Below, piece by piece: positions 53,801-62,064 of a stretch of 64,000 nt of DNA. Origin of the DNA: Planctomyces sp. (GTDB taxonomy: Bacteria > Planctomycetota > Planctomycetia > Planctomycetales > Planctomycetaceae); contig JAHBXW010000024.1 of NCBI GenBank assembly GCA_019636235.1, positions 1 through 64,000 on the forward strand, given 5' to 3'. Under the pieces are notes generated by a model. That model did not search any database, was not told the DNA's origin, and saw only the letters and a list, made by a program, of their open reading frames with translations. How positions within the stretch are numbered: position 1 is the stretch's first letter; each line of letters begins with the position of its first letter. The position numbers were made by a program, and so were the translations under genes.

Positions 53801-54217
53801 CCGGTGTGGAACATGCAGCAGGCCTTCCGGGGCCACATGGCGGCAATCTGCAACGAGCGCACAGCCAGCGACGGCGAGGCGTTCGCCGAAGGCTTCAAAC
53901 GGCTGGGGCTCGGCAAGCTGTTCGGAACCCGCACCTGGGGCGGCGAGATCTGGCTGAGCGCCAACAACTTCCTGGTCGACAACGGCATCGCCACCGCCGC
54001 GGAGAACGGCGTCTTCGGACCCGAAGGGGAATGGCTCATTGAAGGGCATGGCGTCGAGCCGGATGTCGTCGTCGACAATCTGCCCCACGCCACGTTCCTC
54101 GGCGAGGACGCCCAACTCGACGCTGCCGTGAAGCATCTTCTGCAGCAGATCGAGGAGCACCCGATTCCGCCGGTGCAGCCTCCCGCCTCGCCGAACAAGT
54201 CCCTCGTCCCGCGCTGA
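50861..54217 (+). CDS. Tricorn-like S41 protease with beta-propeller and PDZ domains
   Basis: 1118 residues with a signal peptide (IAGLLLALSAAAAQAG). A TolB/DPP-like propeller region covers about 30-530, with ISPDGATLAF, PSPDGDRVV and WSPDSRFLAY blades. A Lys/Asp/Pro-rich insert (about 535-605) separates it from the rest. A C1 helical domain (about 700-780) contains His776 in SALHTFV, PDZ is about 800-890, and the C2 catalytic domain contains ERTASDGEAFAEG with the nucleophile Ser1003. The family degrades peptides; the leader suggests a periplasmic enzyme, unlike archaeal tricorn. Starts downstream of the palindrome. Confidence 0.9.
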   Translation: MKIAIAGLLLALSAAAAQAGSLGYYRTPAVGEAIIVFAAEGDLWKVGIDGGTATRLTSHPGEETTPAISPDGATLAFTAAYEGVVEVYTMPLSGGLPTRRTFENGRASVCGWTPDGKVLYATDHDSTLPNQQLFTIHPGTGAREAIPLSQASYGAYDAEGQTLVFTRLPFNGSHTKRYRGGTVQNLWKFQAGAGEAVSLTADHPGTSKDPMWWEGRIYFAADRDGVMNLWSMDADGQDLRQHTHHADYDIQSPALGHGRVVYQLGAELRRLDIASGEDRALSIELESDLDQTREQWIRKPMDFLSAAHPSPDGDRVVLTARGRVFVAPHRQGRVVEAARKPGVRYRRARFLPDGKSLVALSDESGEIELWKLPADGIGDPVQLSQNGDVLRWDSLPSPDGRYIAHHDKNYRLWLLDLRDNSDQKIDESAIDSFADLAWSPDSRFLAYTAHAANAYRQVRIFRVEQKAATTITSDRFESHSPAWSPDGKWLYLLSDRNLESAVGSPWGANQPEPFFDRPTKVYHIALKEGLRSPFQPQDELAPADDKPADAAKKDQPDDKPAEKSASASDGEQADGDSSKNANAGDNPDKPAEKPPTPVQIEFAGIESRLQEVPVPPGNYRDLTVTPKALFFTNVDRRSGDSKRRLEGVEIKNENVEVKTVLADIKSYELSADRKKLLIHKNDSLFLVDAEPKPADTDKKDVVLRNLTLSVIPREEWRQMFTEAWRLERDYFYDRNLHGVDWPAMLEKYSPLVDRVTTRAELSDLIAQMVGELSALHTFVRGGDLREGPDKVGLGFLGARLRRADNLGGYKVEHVFRHDPDMPERASPLSRPGVSVVAGDVLEAINGQPTLSVPDFAMLLRNQAGAQVRLRVKPGDGGDARDVIVVPLTLSAVEDLRYHEWEHTRRLRVEELSGGRIGYVHLRAMRGVDFTDWARGYYPVFNREGLIIDVRHNRGGNIDSWILGRLLRKVWFYWNDRAGNPPVWNMQQAFRGHMAAICNERTASDGEAFAEGFKRLGLGKLFGTRTWGGEIWLSANNFLVDNGIATAAENGVFGPEGEWLIEGHGVEPDVVVDNLPHATFLGEDAQLDAAVKHLLQQIEEHPIPPVQPPASPNKSLVPR

Positions 54218-54267
54218 AACCGGCCGCCTGGCCCCCTTTGGCCGGCAGCGCCCCTGCGAGGCCCGCG

Positions 54268-54840
54268 ATGACCTCCCTCAACCTGATCCGACGATTGCAT
54301 CAGCATCGGATGTGGGCGATCGGCCGCCTGCTGTACGCCGTTCAGGATTTGACGGAGGAGGAGCTGCAGCGTCCGCTGCCGATCGGCCAGGGTTCGGTGT
54401 GGCGGACGCTGACGCATCTCATCGCAGCCGACTTCGCCTGGATCGAGGCGCTGGAAGGGAATCCCGAGCCGCTGTTTCCCGGGGATGTCCCGGGACGACT
54501 GCCCGGGAACCAGGCCGGGTCGGGCACGCTGCGGAACCTCGCCGAGCTGAGGACGCGCTGGGCCGAGATCGACGCCCACTGGGAGCGCTCCCTGCAGGGG
54601 CTCGCCGAAGAGTCGCTGACCGACCTGGTGGAGAAGGTCAGCACGAGTTCCGCCGCGGGCAAGCGGTTCTCCGTCCGCCGCAGCGACATCCTGATGCATG
54701 TCTGCCTGCATTCGCAGTACACGGTCGCGCAGCTGGTGAACATGCTGCGGCAGTTGGGTCGGTCGCCGGCGCCGGACGTCATGCTGATCACGCTGGCGCG
54801 CAGCGAGCTTGCGGATGCGGGTCCGCCGGGCGGGGCATGA
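54268..54840 (+). CDS. DinB-like protein
   Basis: 190 residues from the ATG at 54268; an in-frame TTG at 54238 would add ten residues. RRLHQHRMWAIGRLL and VWRTLTHLIAADFAWIEAL near the N-terminus and ILMHVCLHSQYTVAQLVNMLRQLG near the C-terminus give three His-bearing helices of the DinB four-helix fold, usually a metal site (here H in HLIA, H in MHVCLH and S-x-Y replacing one). Functions in the family vary (thiol-dependent transferases). It may share a transcript with the protease gene (50-bp gap). Confidence 0.75.
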   Translation: MTSLNLIRRLHQHRMWAIGRLLYAVQDLTEEELQRPLPIGQGSVWRTLTHLIAADFAWIEALEGNPEPLFPGDVPGRLPGNQAGSGTLRNLAELRTRWAEIDAHWERSLQGLAEESLTDLVEKVSTSSAAGKRFSVRRSDILMHVCLHSQYTVAQLVNMLRQLGRSPAPDVMLITLARSELADAGPPGGA

Positions 54841-55016
54841 ATTCCCGCCCCGGCCGTGCAATCCCGGCGTCGATTCGGAACACTCTCTCCCGACCAGCGG
54901 GACGGCTCCGGATTCGGCCGCTTGAAGCGCGGATTCGTCCCGCCTGGCCAGCGACCGATGCGTAACACATTCAGCCGCTGAGAACTTTCAACCACAAATC
55001 GAAGGAGCGCCCGGAC

Positions 55017-55574
55017 ATGTGGTTCACCGAAGCCGCCTGGCCGCCGATTCTGATCCTTGCCGCGATCGCTGGCGTCGCGCTCATCCTGGCCTGGGAACGC
55101 CGGCAGAGCCGCTTCACCATGATCGCCGCTGGCTGCGTGTTGGCCGCGGTGGCTGTCTGGTTCATCGAACGCGCCATCGTCACGGAACGTGAACGCGTCG
55201 AGCAGCACCTCGTGGAACTGGTGCGCGATTTCGAAGCCGGCCGCAGCGAGGCGGTCCTTGATGCGATCACCACCCAGTCGCCGGAACTCCGCGCCCTGGC
55301 CGCATTGGCGCTGTCGACCGTCACAGTCCGCGATCTGCGGCTCACCGACGTGACGGTGGAACTCAGCCCCGGAACCGACACGCGGGCCCGGTCGCACTTC
55401 CGCGTGAATGGCTCGGCCGTGTTGAATTCCACGCACGACGTCGGGCATCAGCCGACCCGCTGGATCGCCCGGTGGCAGCGCGAAACCGATCGCTGGCGCA
55501 TCGTGGAGATCGAGCAGCTCGATCCGATCACCGGAGAGCCGACGCGGCAGGTCCTGCGAAATCTTCGCCGCTGA
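55017..55574 (+). CDS. Hypothetical membrane protein with NTF2-like exported domain
   Basis: 185 residues, start after AAGGAGCG. Two membrane helices (about 8-23 and 35-50) precede a soluble part of about 130 residues beginning ERERVEQHLVELV, with strands TVRDLRLTDVTVEL, SHFRVNGSAVL and WRIVEIEQLD, a pattern of NTF2/SnoaL-like folds. Conserved residues for an enzyme are not evident. Convergent with the next gene, 22 bp apart. Confidence 0.65.
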   Translation: MWFTEAAWPPILILAAIAGVALILAWERRQSRFTMIAAGCVLAAVAVWFIERAIVTERERVEQHLVELVRDFEAGRSEAVLDAITTQSPELRALAALALSTVTVRDLRLTDVTVELSPGTDTRARSHFRVNGSAVLNSTHDVGHQPTRWIARWQRETDRWRIVEIEQLDPITGEPTRQVLRNLRR

Positions 55575-55596
55575 TGGCGAACCCGCGGGCCGGCGA

Positions 55597-57678
55597 TCAG
55601 CGATTCACGAGGAACTCGGTCGAGTTCAGGTAGGCCCAGTAGGCGTCCGCGAGGCTCTCGCTCGTCGCCGATTGAACGGCCGCCCCGCGCATCCGCGTCG
55701 CCTGCCGCACCGCCTGACGAAACGCCGCCAGCTCCAGCGGCGTCGGCTCGCGCGACAACGTCGACAGGCACAGCCGACGCAGCTTCTCCGTCTCGGAAAC
55801 GCTGGCCGACAGCACTGCATTCAGGTACGTCCCCGGCCGACCGCTGACCGCCTCCTGCACCAGCTCGCCGTTCATCATCACCAGCGCCTGCGGCAGAGAA
55901 CCATCGAACGTCGACGTCTCCCCGTTCTCCTCGTTGTCCAGCACCGAGTAGAACTGCGACAGCCAGTGCTTCCGCCGTTCGACGACCTCCGACCAGCTGC
56001 CGACCCCCGACCGATCCGCCGTCGTCGTCGCCAGCAGGGAATCGAACAGTTGCTCGGCCGTCAGCGGCTTCACGTACATCCGGGCGAACAGCGGACGCTC
56101 GCCGCGGTCCGGCGCATCGGCCTCGTTGTCCGGGATGATTCGACTCGACAAGTGGTACAGCCGCGTCGAGCACAATTGCCGCACAAGCGCCCGGATGTCG
56201 TAATCCGACTGCACGAATTCCTCGGTCAGCGCGTCCAGAATCTCCGGATGCGTCGGCGGGTTGTGCGGGCCCATGTCGTCCACCGGAGCTGTGAAGCCCC
56301 GGCCGAAGAGCTGCGCCCACAGCCGGTTCACGAACGCCGCCGCCAGTTGCGGCCGATCCCCCGAACTCATCAGCCGGGCCAGCTCGCGACGCCGGTTCAC
56401 TTCGGGGCCTTCCTCGATCGCCTGCCCTTCGAACTTCGGCCAGGCGACGCGCATTACGCCCCCCAGCGTCTCGTAGTAGCTCGGATCGCCCACCGGCCGG
56501 CTGACAAGTTCCCTGACCATCCGCGAACCGCCGTCCGCGTCCCGGCCTTCCCGTTCGACGACGTCCGTCTGTTGAAAGAACGCATTGAGCTGCCAGAACT
56601 TCTCCTGGCCCCAGTCCTTCACGACGGGGTGCACATGGCACTGCGAGCATTGCACCTGCTGGCAGAGCAGAATCCGGAACGTGACGGCCGTCGCCGGCAC
56701 GGCCTCGTTGTTGAGATGGGCCAGCAGGAAATTGGCGGCGCCGTTCTCGTGATCGGCCCCCTCGGCCGCCACGAGTTCACCCACCGTCTCCGACCACGGC
56801 CGATTCCGATGGAACTGGTCCCGGAGAAACTGCACCAGCGCATCCCGGTCGATGTCCCGCTCCGGCGCCCGGCCGACCAGCAGGTTCGACCACACCGTCG
56901 CGAAATGCGTCGCAAACGTCGGCTCGTTCAACAGCCGCTCGACCACTGCGGCGCGCTTGCGCGGATTCTTATCCTGCAGAAAGGCTTCGACCGTCGCCGC
57001 GTCCGGAATCCGGCCGGCCAGATCCAGATGCACGCGCCGCAGCCACTCGCTGTCCGCGGCTTCTGGAGACGGCTGGACGCCAGCCTCCGTCCACGCCGCC
57101 GCGAGTCGGTCGTCAATGAACGCGACCAGGTCGCCCCTCGGCACGGCTGGCCCGGGCGCGGGATCATCGCCGGTCGTTGACGCGATGCCCGTCGCCGCCG
57201 GATCGCGCAGCCGCACGCGCGGCAGCGCCGAATCGTCGTCCGCATCGCCCCCCGGCGGGGCCTCGAGCTCGTTCGCCCCCTCCGGGCGGCCCTCCGGCGG
57301 CCCGGCCAATTGCTGCGGACCTTCGCCATTTCGCAGCCACAGCGCGCACGCCGCCAACAGGGCACAGGCGACGCCGGCGAACGCCCATCGGCGACGGCCT
57401 GGCGCCCGGCCCGACGCAACTGGCGCCGGCAGCGCAGGACGCGACAGGGCCGAATCGTCCTGCAGGGCCGCGAGCGTTCCCGGGAGGGCGACCGCTCCGC
57501 CTTCCACGGCGTCCCAGTGCAGGCAGCCATGCAGCAGCAGATAGTCGATGTACAGCGTTCGCGCCTCGCCATCCGTGGCCACGCGCTCTTCGAGCTGCGC
57601 ATGCCCGGCCTCATCGAGGCGTTCGTCGCAGAGCGCGTCGAGCAGGGTCAGAAAATGTTCGCGGTCGCGGGGGGTCAT
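55597..57678 (-). CDS. Anti-sigma-like domain fused to DUF1549/DUF1553
   Basis: 693 residues or so from the ATG at 57678, overlapping the ECF sigma stop as ATGA. Residues 1-60 (LLDALCDERLDEAGHAQLE and LYIDYLLLHGCLHWD) match the N-terminal domain of anti-sigma/FecR-like proteins encoded after planctomycete ECF sigma genes. A membrane helix at about 98-116 follows, then an acidic linker, DUF1549 (about 180-390, with CSQCH) and DUF1553 (about 430-690). It is the paralogue of the protein at 59702-61348 with an added cytosolic domain. I infer an anti-sigma factor whose exported sensor is a DUF1549/1553 unit. Confidence 0.82.
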   Translation of the reverse strand: MTPRDREHFLTLLDALCDERLDEAGHAQLEERVATDGEARTLYIDYLLLHGCLHWDAVEGGAVALPGTLAALQDDSALSRPALPAPVASGRAPGRRRWAFAGVACALLAACALWLRNGEGPQQLAGPPEGRPEGANELEAPPGGDADDDSALPRVRLRDPAATGIASTTGDDPAPGPAVPRGDLVAFIDDRLAAAWTEAGVQPSPEAADSEWLRRVHLDLAGRIPDAATVEAFLQDKNPRKRAAVVERLLNEPTFATHFATVWSNLLVGRAPERDIDRDALVQFLRDQFHRNRPWSETVGELVAAEGADHENGAANFLLAHLNNEAVPATAVTFRILLCQQVQCSQCHVHPVVKDWGQEKFWQLNAFFQQTDVVEREGRDADGGSRMVRELVSRPVGDPSYYETLGGVMRVAWPKFEGQAIEEGPEVNRRRELARLMSSGDRPQLAAAFVNRLWAQLFGRGFTAPVDDMGPHNPPTHPEILDALTEEFVQSDYDIRALVRQLCSTRLYHLSSRIIPDNEADAPDRGERPLFARMYVKPLTAEQLFDSLLATTTADRSGVGSWSEVVERRKHWLSQFYSVLDNEENGETSTFDGSLPQALVMMNGELVQEAVSGRPGTYLNAVLSASVSETEKLRRLCLSTLSREPTPLELAAFRQAVRQATRMRGAAVQSATSESLADAYWAYLNSTEFLVNR

Positions 57679-58241
57679 GACTGAGGCTGCGCGGCCAGTT
57701 GCCGCCGGATGCACTCCAGGAGCGTCCGCCGGATCCTGCCGATGGACTGGTACACGGAATTCGCGGGCCGCCCGAGGTGTTCGGCCTCCATCCGGCCGAC
57801 GGCCCCGGGGCGGTACCGCTTCTCAATGAGCTGTCGATCCTTGTCCCGCAGTTTCGCGAGGCACTGCCGAAGCGCCGCGCGCCGCAGGTCCAAGTCGTCC
57901 AGGGGCGCCTGGACGTCCTCCGTCGTCGCCTGCAGGAACTCCTCCTGAAACCGCAGCCGGTCGCGGCGCTTGCGCTGCCGGGATTTCAACACCTCGTAAT
58001 GCGCGATCTGCGCCGCCCAGGCGAAGAAGTTGGTCCCGGGAACGAACTGCTGATGCTTGGCCAGCATCACGACGTTCGTTTCCTGGAGCGCCTCTTCGGC
58101 ATCCTGACTGCGTCCCAGCTGCGCCAGGATGAACAGGTACAGTCGTCGCTGATGGCGTGTGAACAGCTGCACGAAATCGTCGCTGGGCGCCGTGGAGGCG
58201 CCGTCGCGTCCGGATGGAGCAGTCGCTGGCGGCTGAGTCAT
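57675..58241 (-). CDS. ECF RNA polymerase sigma factor (Rhodopirellula/Verrucomicrobium type)
   Basis: 188 residues. Region 2 (about 25-95) has QRRLYLFILAQLG, QDAEEALQETNVVMLAK and FFAWAAQIAHYEVLKSRQRKRR. Region 4 (about 115-175) has LRDKDRQLIEKRY and the helix-turn-helix SVYQSIGRIRRTLLECI. This is the family that reads planctomycete surface or stress regulons. Its coupled downstream gene encodes the probable anti-sigma. Confidence 0.92.
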   Translation of the reverse strand: MTQPPATAPSGRDGASTAPSDDFVQLFTRHQRRLYLFILAQLGRSQDAEEALQETNVVMLAKHQQFVPGTNFFAWAAQIAHYEVLKSRQRKRRDRLRFQEEFLQATTEDVQAPLDDLDLRRAALRQCLAKLRDKDRQLIEKRYRPGAVGRMEAEHLGRPANSVYQSIGRIRRTLLECIRRQLAAQPQS

Positions 58242-58338
58242 TCCAACAGGGGGCCGATGGGGCGCGGGGGAGGGACGACCGGGGCGGACCGCGCCAACCG
58301 GCGCCGCATTCGCCCCGAATCCCGAACCGGACGACGCC

Positions 58339-59616
58339 TCAGGAAATCAGGTCCTTGATCGGCGTGCCGCCGTTCGCGATCCGCATCGGCCGGCCGTTCT
58401 TCGACTGGTGCACCGTGTCCAGCGGAATCCGCAGGGCATGCGCCACTGTCGCCCACAGGTCGTTCGGCAGATAGCTGTCGCTCTCGATGCGGATGCCGTC
58501 AGCGTCGGTCTTGCCGATCGCCCGGCCGCCCGCCAGGCCGCCGCCGCCGATCAGCACCGACCAGCTCTGCGCCCAGTGGTCCCGGCCGACGTTCTGGTTG
58601 ATTCGCGGCGTCCGGCCGAACTCGCCCATGCAGACCACGACCGTGTTCTCGAACAGGCCGTGCGCCTTGAGATCGTTCACCAACCCGGCGATGCCCTTGT
58701 CCAGCTGCGGAAGGTGCGTCGTCCGCAAGCTGTCGAACACGTCGTTGTGCAGGTCCCAGCCGTTCGGATTGCGGACCTCGACGAAGGGCACGCCCGTCTG
58801 CACCAGCCGCCGGGCCATGATCAGCATGTTGCCGAACCCCGTGCTGCCGTAAGCCTGCCGCACTTCGGGCCGCTCCTGCTCGACGCGGAACGCCGCCATT
58901 TGCTCGGACGTCATCAGCTCGCGGGCCTTCTGGTAGACCTCCTTGTGGGCCTTGCCGATGTCGCCCCGGTTCGAACGGATGAAGCTGTCTTCGACGGCTT
59001 CCAGCATCTGCAGCCGCTGGTTCAGCCGCGCCAGGTCGCTGCCCATGTCGGCGTTCTGAATCCGGCCCTGGGCGTCGACGACAAACGGGGCATGCGCCAT
59101 GCCCAGGAAGCCCGGGTCCATGCCCCCGCCGCCGATCGAAATGAACGCCGGGATCTCCAGCTCCTTGCGCTTCGGCGCCAGTTCGTAGCTGACGACCGAG
59201 CCAAACGTCGGGTGCACGACGGTCGGGTTCGGCACGTAGGCCGTGTGCATGAAATAGGTGCCGCGGTTGTGGTCGGCCTCGCGGGTGCTCATCGAACGGA
59301 CCACGGACATGTTGTCCATGACCTTGGCCAGCTCCGGCAGGTGTTCGCAGATCTGCAGGTCGCGGTCGCCGGCGGTGGCGATCGGCTTGAATTCGCCGCC
59401 GTTCTTGGAGCCGGGTTTGAGATCCCACATGTCGATCGTGGGGGCGCCCCCCCCCAGCCAGATCAGGATGCAGGCCTTCTGCGCCTTCTGGACGTCGGCC
59501 GCGTGGGCCTCCAGGTGCGACAGAAAGCTCGTCGCCCCCAGCGCCGCAGCGCCGCCGGCGCTGACGTGGCTGAGGAAATGCCGCCGCGACATGCCGCTGG
59601 GAATTCGGAGTGACAT
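58339..59616 (-). CDS. DUF1501 protein
   Basis: 425 residues. The leader contains [11 protein letters not shown], a Tat motif, followed by [11 protein letters not shown]. The domain has [21 protein letters not shown] near the start and [18 protein letters not shown] and the terminal KNGRPM region. It is the second DUF1501 copy in the window, about 15 kb from the first and distinctly different in sequence. It lies 85 bp after the DUF1549/1553 gene at 59702-61348 and 97 bp before the sigma gene. Confidence 0.9.
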   Translation of the reverse strand: MSLRIPSGMSRRHFLSHVSAGGAAALGATSFLSHLEAHAADVQKAQKACILIWLGGGAPTIDMWDLKPGSKNGGEFKPIATAGDRDLQICEHLPELAKVMDNMSVVRSMSTREADHNRGTYFMHTAYVPNPTVVHPTFGSVVSYELAPKRKELEIPAFISIGGGGMDPGFLGMAHAPFVVDAQGRIQNADMGSDLARLNQRLQMLEAVEDSFIRSNRGDIGKAHKEVYQKARELMTSEQMAAFRVEQERPEVRQAYGSTGFGNMLIMARRLVQTGVPFVEVRNPNGWDLHNDVFDSLRTTHLPQLDKGIAGLVNDLKAHGLFENTVVVCMGEFGRTPRINQNVGRDHWAQSWSVLIGGGGLAGGRAIGKTDADGIRIESDSYLPNDLWATVAHALRIPLDTVHQSKNGRPMRIANGGTPIKDLIS

Positions 59617-59701
59617 TGCTGCATCCTTCTCGTCGGAGTGGAAAGCGTGGAGGCCTCGATCCGCCGCGCGGCCTGTCGGCGGCGCCGGAGGATCAGGATG
59701 A

Positions 59702-61348
59702 TCAGTGGTTCAATACAAACTCATTCGAATTCAACAGCGCCCAGTACAGGTCCTGGTAGGCCGCCGCCCGGTTGGGATTCAGCTTCATCACCTTCTCAAT
59801 CTTGCCATACTCCACCCGGGAGGGAATCCGGCCCAGAGCCGACACGTACAACGCCTGCACCCGGGCCGCGTCCGACTTGAACCGCGGGCTGTTCAACACC
59901 GCGGCCAGAAATCCCCCCGACTCCACCGAGGTCGCCTGACGCACCAGATCGCCGTTCATCAGCAGCAGCGCCTGCGGAATCGTCCCGCTGAACAGCGTCG
60001 GCTCGTCGTCGTCATTGCCTCCGAAAATCCGCATGAAGTCCCGCGTCCATTCTCGACGCTGACGCTGCGCCTCCTCATATCCCACCTGGCCGGACTGCTC
60101 GGCGTTCGTCGCAATCAGCAGAGATTCGTACAACTGCTCGACCGTCAGCGTCTTCACGTACATCCGGCTGAACAGCGGCGTCTCTCCCACCGAGGGATTG
60201 TCGATCTCGTTCCCGGGGTTGAACTGGCTCGTCAGGTTGTACGCCTCCGAGTTCGTGATCCAGCGAGTCAGCTGCTTGATGTCGTACCCGCTGCGGACGA
60301 ACTCCTCGGTCAGCCAGTCCAGAAGCTCGGGATGGCTGGGCGGGTTGTGCGGTCCCATGTCGTCCACCGGCCGCGTGAAGCCGTACCCGAAGTAGTGCCC
60401 CCACATGCGGTTCACGAACGCCCGCGCCACCTGGTGGTTGGGGTCGTTCTTCGCCATCAGGTCGGCCAGTTGCTGGCGGCGGTCCGTCTGGCCGCGCGAT
60501 TCCAGCTCCTGCTCGAAGTACTTCGGATAGGCCACCTTCATCAGACCCTGCCGCGTTTCGAAATACACCGGCCCCTGGTAGTCCCGGCGGACCAGCTCCG
60601 AGTAGTCGTCCACCATCTGGCCGCTGGCGGCGTCATAGCGATCGACGTCCCGGCGGCGCACCTGCCGCAGGAAGCTGTTGAACTCCCAGAACTGGTTCTG
60701 CTTCCAGTCGTTGAACGGATGATCGTGGCACTGCGTGCACTGCACCTGCATGCCCAGCAGGATCCGCGTCGCGCGGGCCGTCGCCTCGACCGCGTATTCC
60801 TCGTCGTTCGGATTGCCCTGCAACTGGCCCAGCAGGAAGTTGACCGCCCCGTTCTCCTCGAAGTGCCCCTCGGCCGTCATCAGGTCGAAGACGATCTCGT
60901 TCCAGGGACGGTTCCGCGCGAAGCTCTCGCGCAGGAACTTCTCGAGGCCGGGCCGGCTCGTTCGATCCGGCGCGTTGCGCCCCACCAGAATGTTCGCCCA
61001 GACTGTGGTCTGGTTGCGGACATGCCGCGGGTCCTCCAGCAGCCGCTCGATCAGCGCCGAGCGTTTCGCCGGATCCTTGTCCGCCAGAAACGCCTCCACC
61101 GTCGCCGAATCGGGGATCTGCCCGACCAGGTCCAGCGAGACCCGCCGCAGCCATTCCGCATCGTCCGCGACCGGGCTGGGGCGAACCTCGTTCTCCTCCC
61201 AACCGGTGCGGATGAACTCGTTGATCTTCTGGATGACCGGGTCATTCGAACCGGTCGTGAACGTCGACGACTTCTGCGCGGCGCCGGCGCTGGAAACCAG
61301 CAGCGCCGCCGCAATCATCGCTCGAACTGGTGTCGCGACTGTCCTCAT
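59702..61348 (-). CDS. DUF1549/DUF1553 protein
   Basis: 548 residues with a signal peptide ([15 protein letters not shown]). There is no PSCyt1 domain; a single CTQCHDH motif lies in DUF1549 ([13 protein letters not shown]). DUF1549 (about 45-255) has [12 protein letters not shown], and DUF1553 covers about 290-540 ([28 protein letters not shown]). Paralogous to residues 180-690 of the protein at 55597. A CTGAGA/TCTCAG and GGGAGC hairpin sits in its leader at 61378-61416. Confidence 0.9.
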   Translation of the reverse strand: MRTVATPVRAMIAAALLVSSAGAAQKSSTFTTGSNDPVIQKINEFIRTGWEENEVRPSPVADDAEWLRRVSLDLVGQIPDSATVEAFLADKDPAKRSALIERLLEDPRHVRNQTTVWANILVGRNAPDRTSRPGLEKFLRESFARNRPWNEIVFDLMTAEGHFEENGAVNFLLGQLQGNPNDEEYAVEATARATRILLGMQVQCTQCHDHPFNDWKQNQFWEFNSFLRQVRRRDVDRYDAASGQMVDDYSELVRRDYQGPVYFETRQGLMKVAYPKYFEQELESRGQTDRRQQLADLMAKNDPNHQVARAFVNRMWGHYFGYGFTRPVDDMGPHNPPSHPELLDWLTEEFVRSGYDIKQLTRWITNSEAYNLTSQFNPGNEIDNPSVGETPLFSRMYVKTLTVEQLYESLLIATNAEQSGQVGYEEAQRQRREWTRDFMRIFGGNDDDEPTLFSGTIPQALLLMNGDLVRQATSVESGGFLAAVLNSPRFKSDAARVQALYVSALGRIPSRVEYGKIEKVMKLNPNRAAAYQDLYWALLNSNEFVLNH

Positions 61349-61377
61349 GCCCTCGAGCTCCGGTGAGTCTCAATTCG

Positions 61378-61416
61378 CTGAGAGGGATTCCGGGAGCCGA
61401 AGCTCCCGCGTCTCAG
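61378..61416 (-). promoter_or_regulatory. Nested hairpin in the leader of the DUF1549/DUF1553 gene
   Basis: CGGGAGC-CGAA-GCTCCCG (61391-61408) is a 7-bp stem with a tetraloop, enclosed by CTGAGA (61378-61383) and TCTCAG (61411-61416). It lies 30 bp upstream of the start at 61348, where it could act as an RNA leader structure, an operator or an upstream terminator. Confidence 0.4.
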
Positions 61417-61607
61417 ATTCCGGCCGGCACAGGACATCCGTCCGGCCGCCTTCATCATCTTACCGCCCGGACCCGGGGGACGTTCGCCGGATTCCGGCCC
61501 TTTTTTCGGCCCGGCCGCCCGACGGAAGTCCCTGCTGCGCAGCCCTTTGAGCCGAATGAATCGATCCTGACGCGCCGCTGCCGATTCGAAACGCCCACGC
61601 TGACCGC

Positions 61608-62039
61608 CTACGTCGCCGGATCGTTCCCTTCGAACTCCGGCGAGTCCACATCGCTGAACCCCTCCGCCAGCCGCCGCCGGGCCGACTCCGCCAACCGCTC
61701 GTAGCGACGGCGGATCAACTCCAACTCCCGGTCCTCCAGCTCCTCCAGATCAAGGAGCGCGTTATGCGCCCCCTCCAGCGACCGGATGATCTCATCCAGC
61801 TTGATCTGCACCGCCGCGCTGTCGCGGTTCTGAGAGTTCTGAATCAGAAACACCATCAGGAACGTGACGATCGTCGTCCCCGTGTTGATCACCAGCTGCC
61901 AGGTGTCCCCGAAGCCGAACAGCGGGCCCGTCAGCACCCACACGACGACAATCCCCATCGACACCAGAAACGCCAGCGGATGACCCGTCCAGCGCGCCGT
62001 CAGCTTCGCAAACCGGTTGAACCACGATCGCTGCGCCAT
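61608..62039 (-). CDS. Low-affinity iron permease family (PF04120) membrane protein
   Basis: 143 residues from the ATG at 62039, with GGAGGGCG just upstream; a longer frame to 62090 enters bioA. The N-terminus is WFNRFAKLTARWTGHP, followed by two helices (LAFLVSMGIVVVWVLTGPL and LVINTGTTIVTFLMVFLIQNSQNRD) and a coiled-coil tail rich in Glu/Arg. FLIQNSQNRD-x-AA-x-Q-x-KLDE is the family signature. Bacterial members are named after yeast Fet4 but lack its size, so iron transport is not shown. Follows bioA by 25 bp. Confidence 0.8.
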   Translation of the reverse strand: MAQRSWFNRFAKLTARWTGHPLAFLVSMGIVVVWVLTGPLFGFGDTWQLVINTGTTIVTFLMVFLIQNSQNRDSAAVQIKLDEIIRSLEGAHNALLDLEELEDRELELIRRRYERLAESARRRLAEGFSDVDSPEFEGNDPAT

Positions 62040-62064
62040 CGCCCGCCCTCCCGGATTCCGCACG

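Noticed and set aside
61486-61506. GCCGG-ATT-CCGGC stem followed by T6 on the plus strand
   Set aside because: Only a 5-bp stem and no plus-strand gene ends there; on the minus strand, where the genes lie, there is no T-tract.
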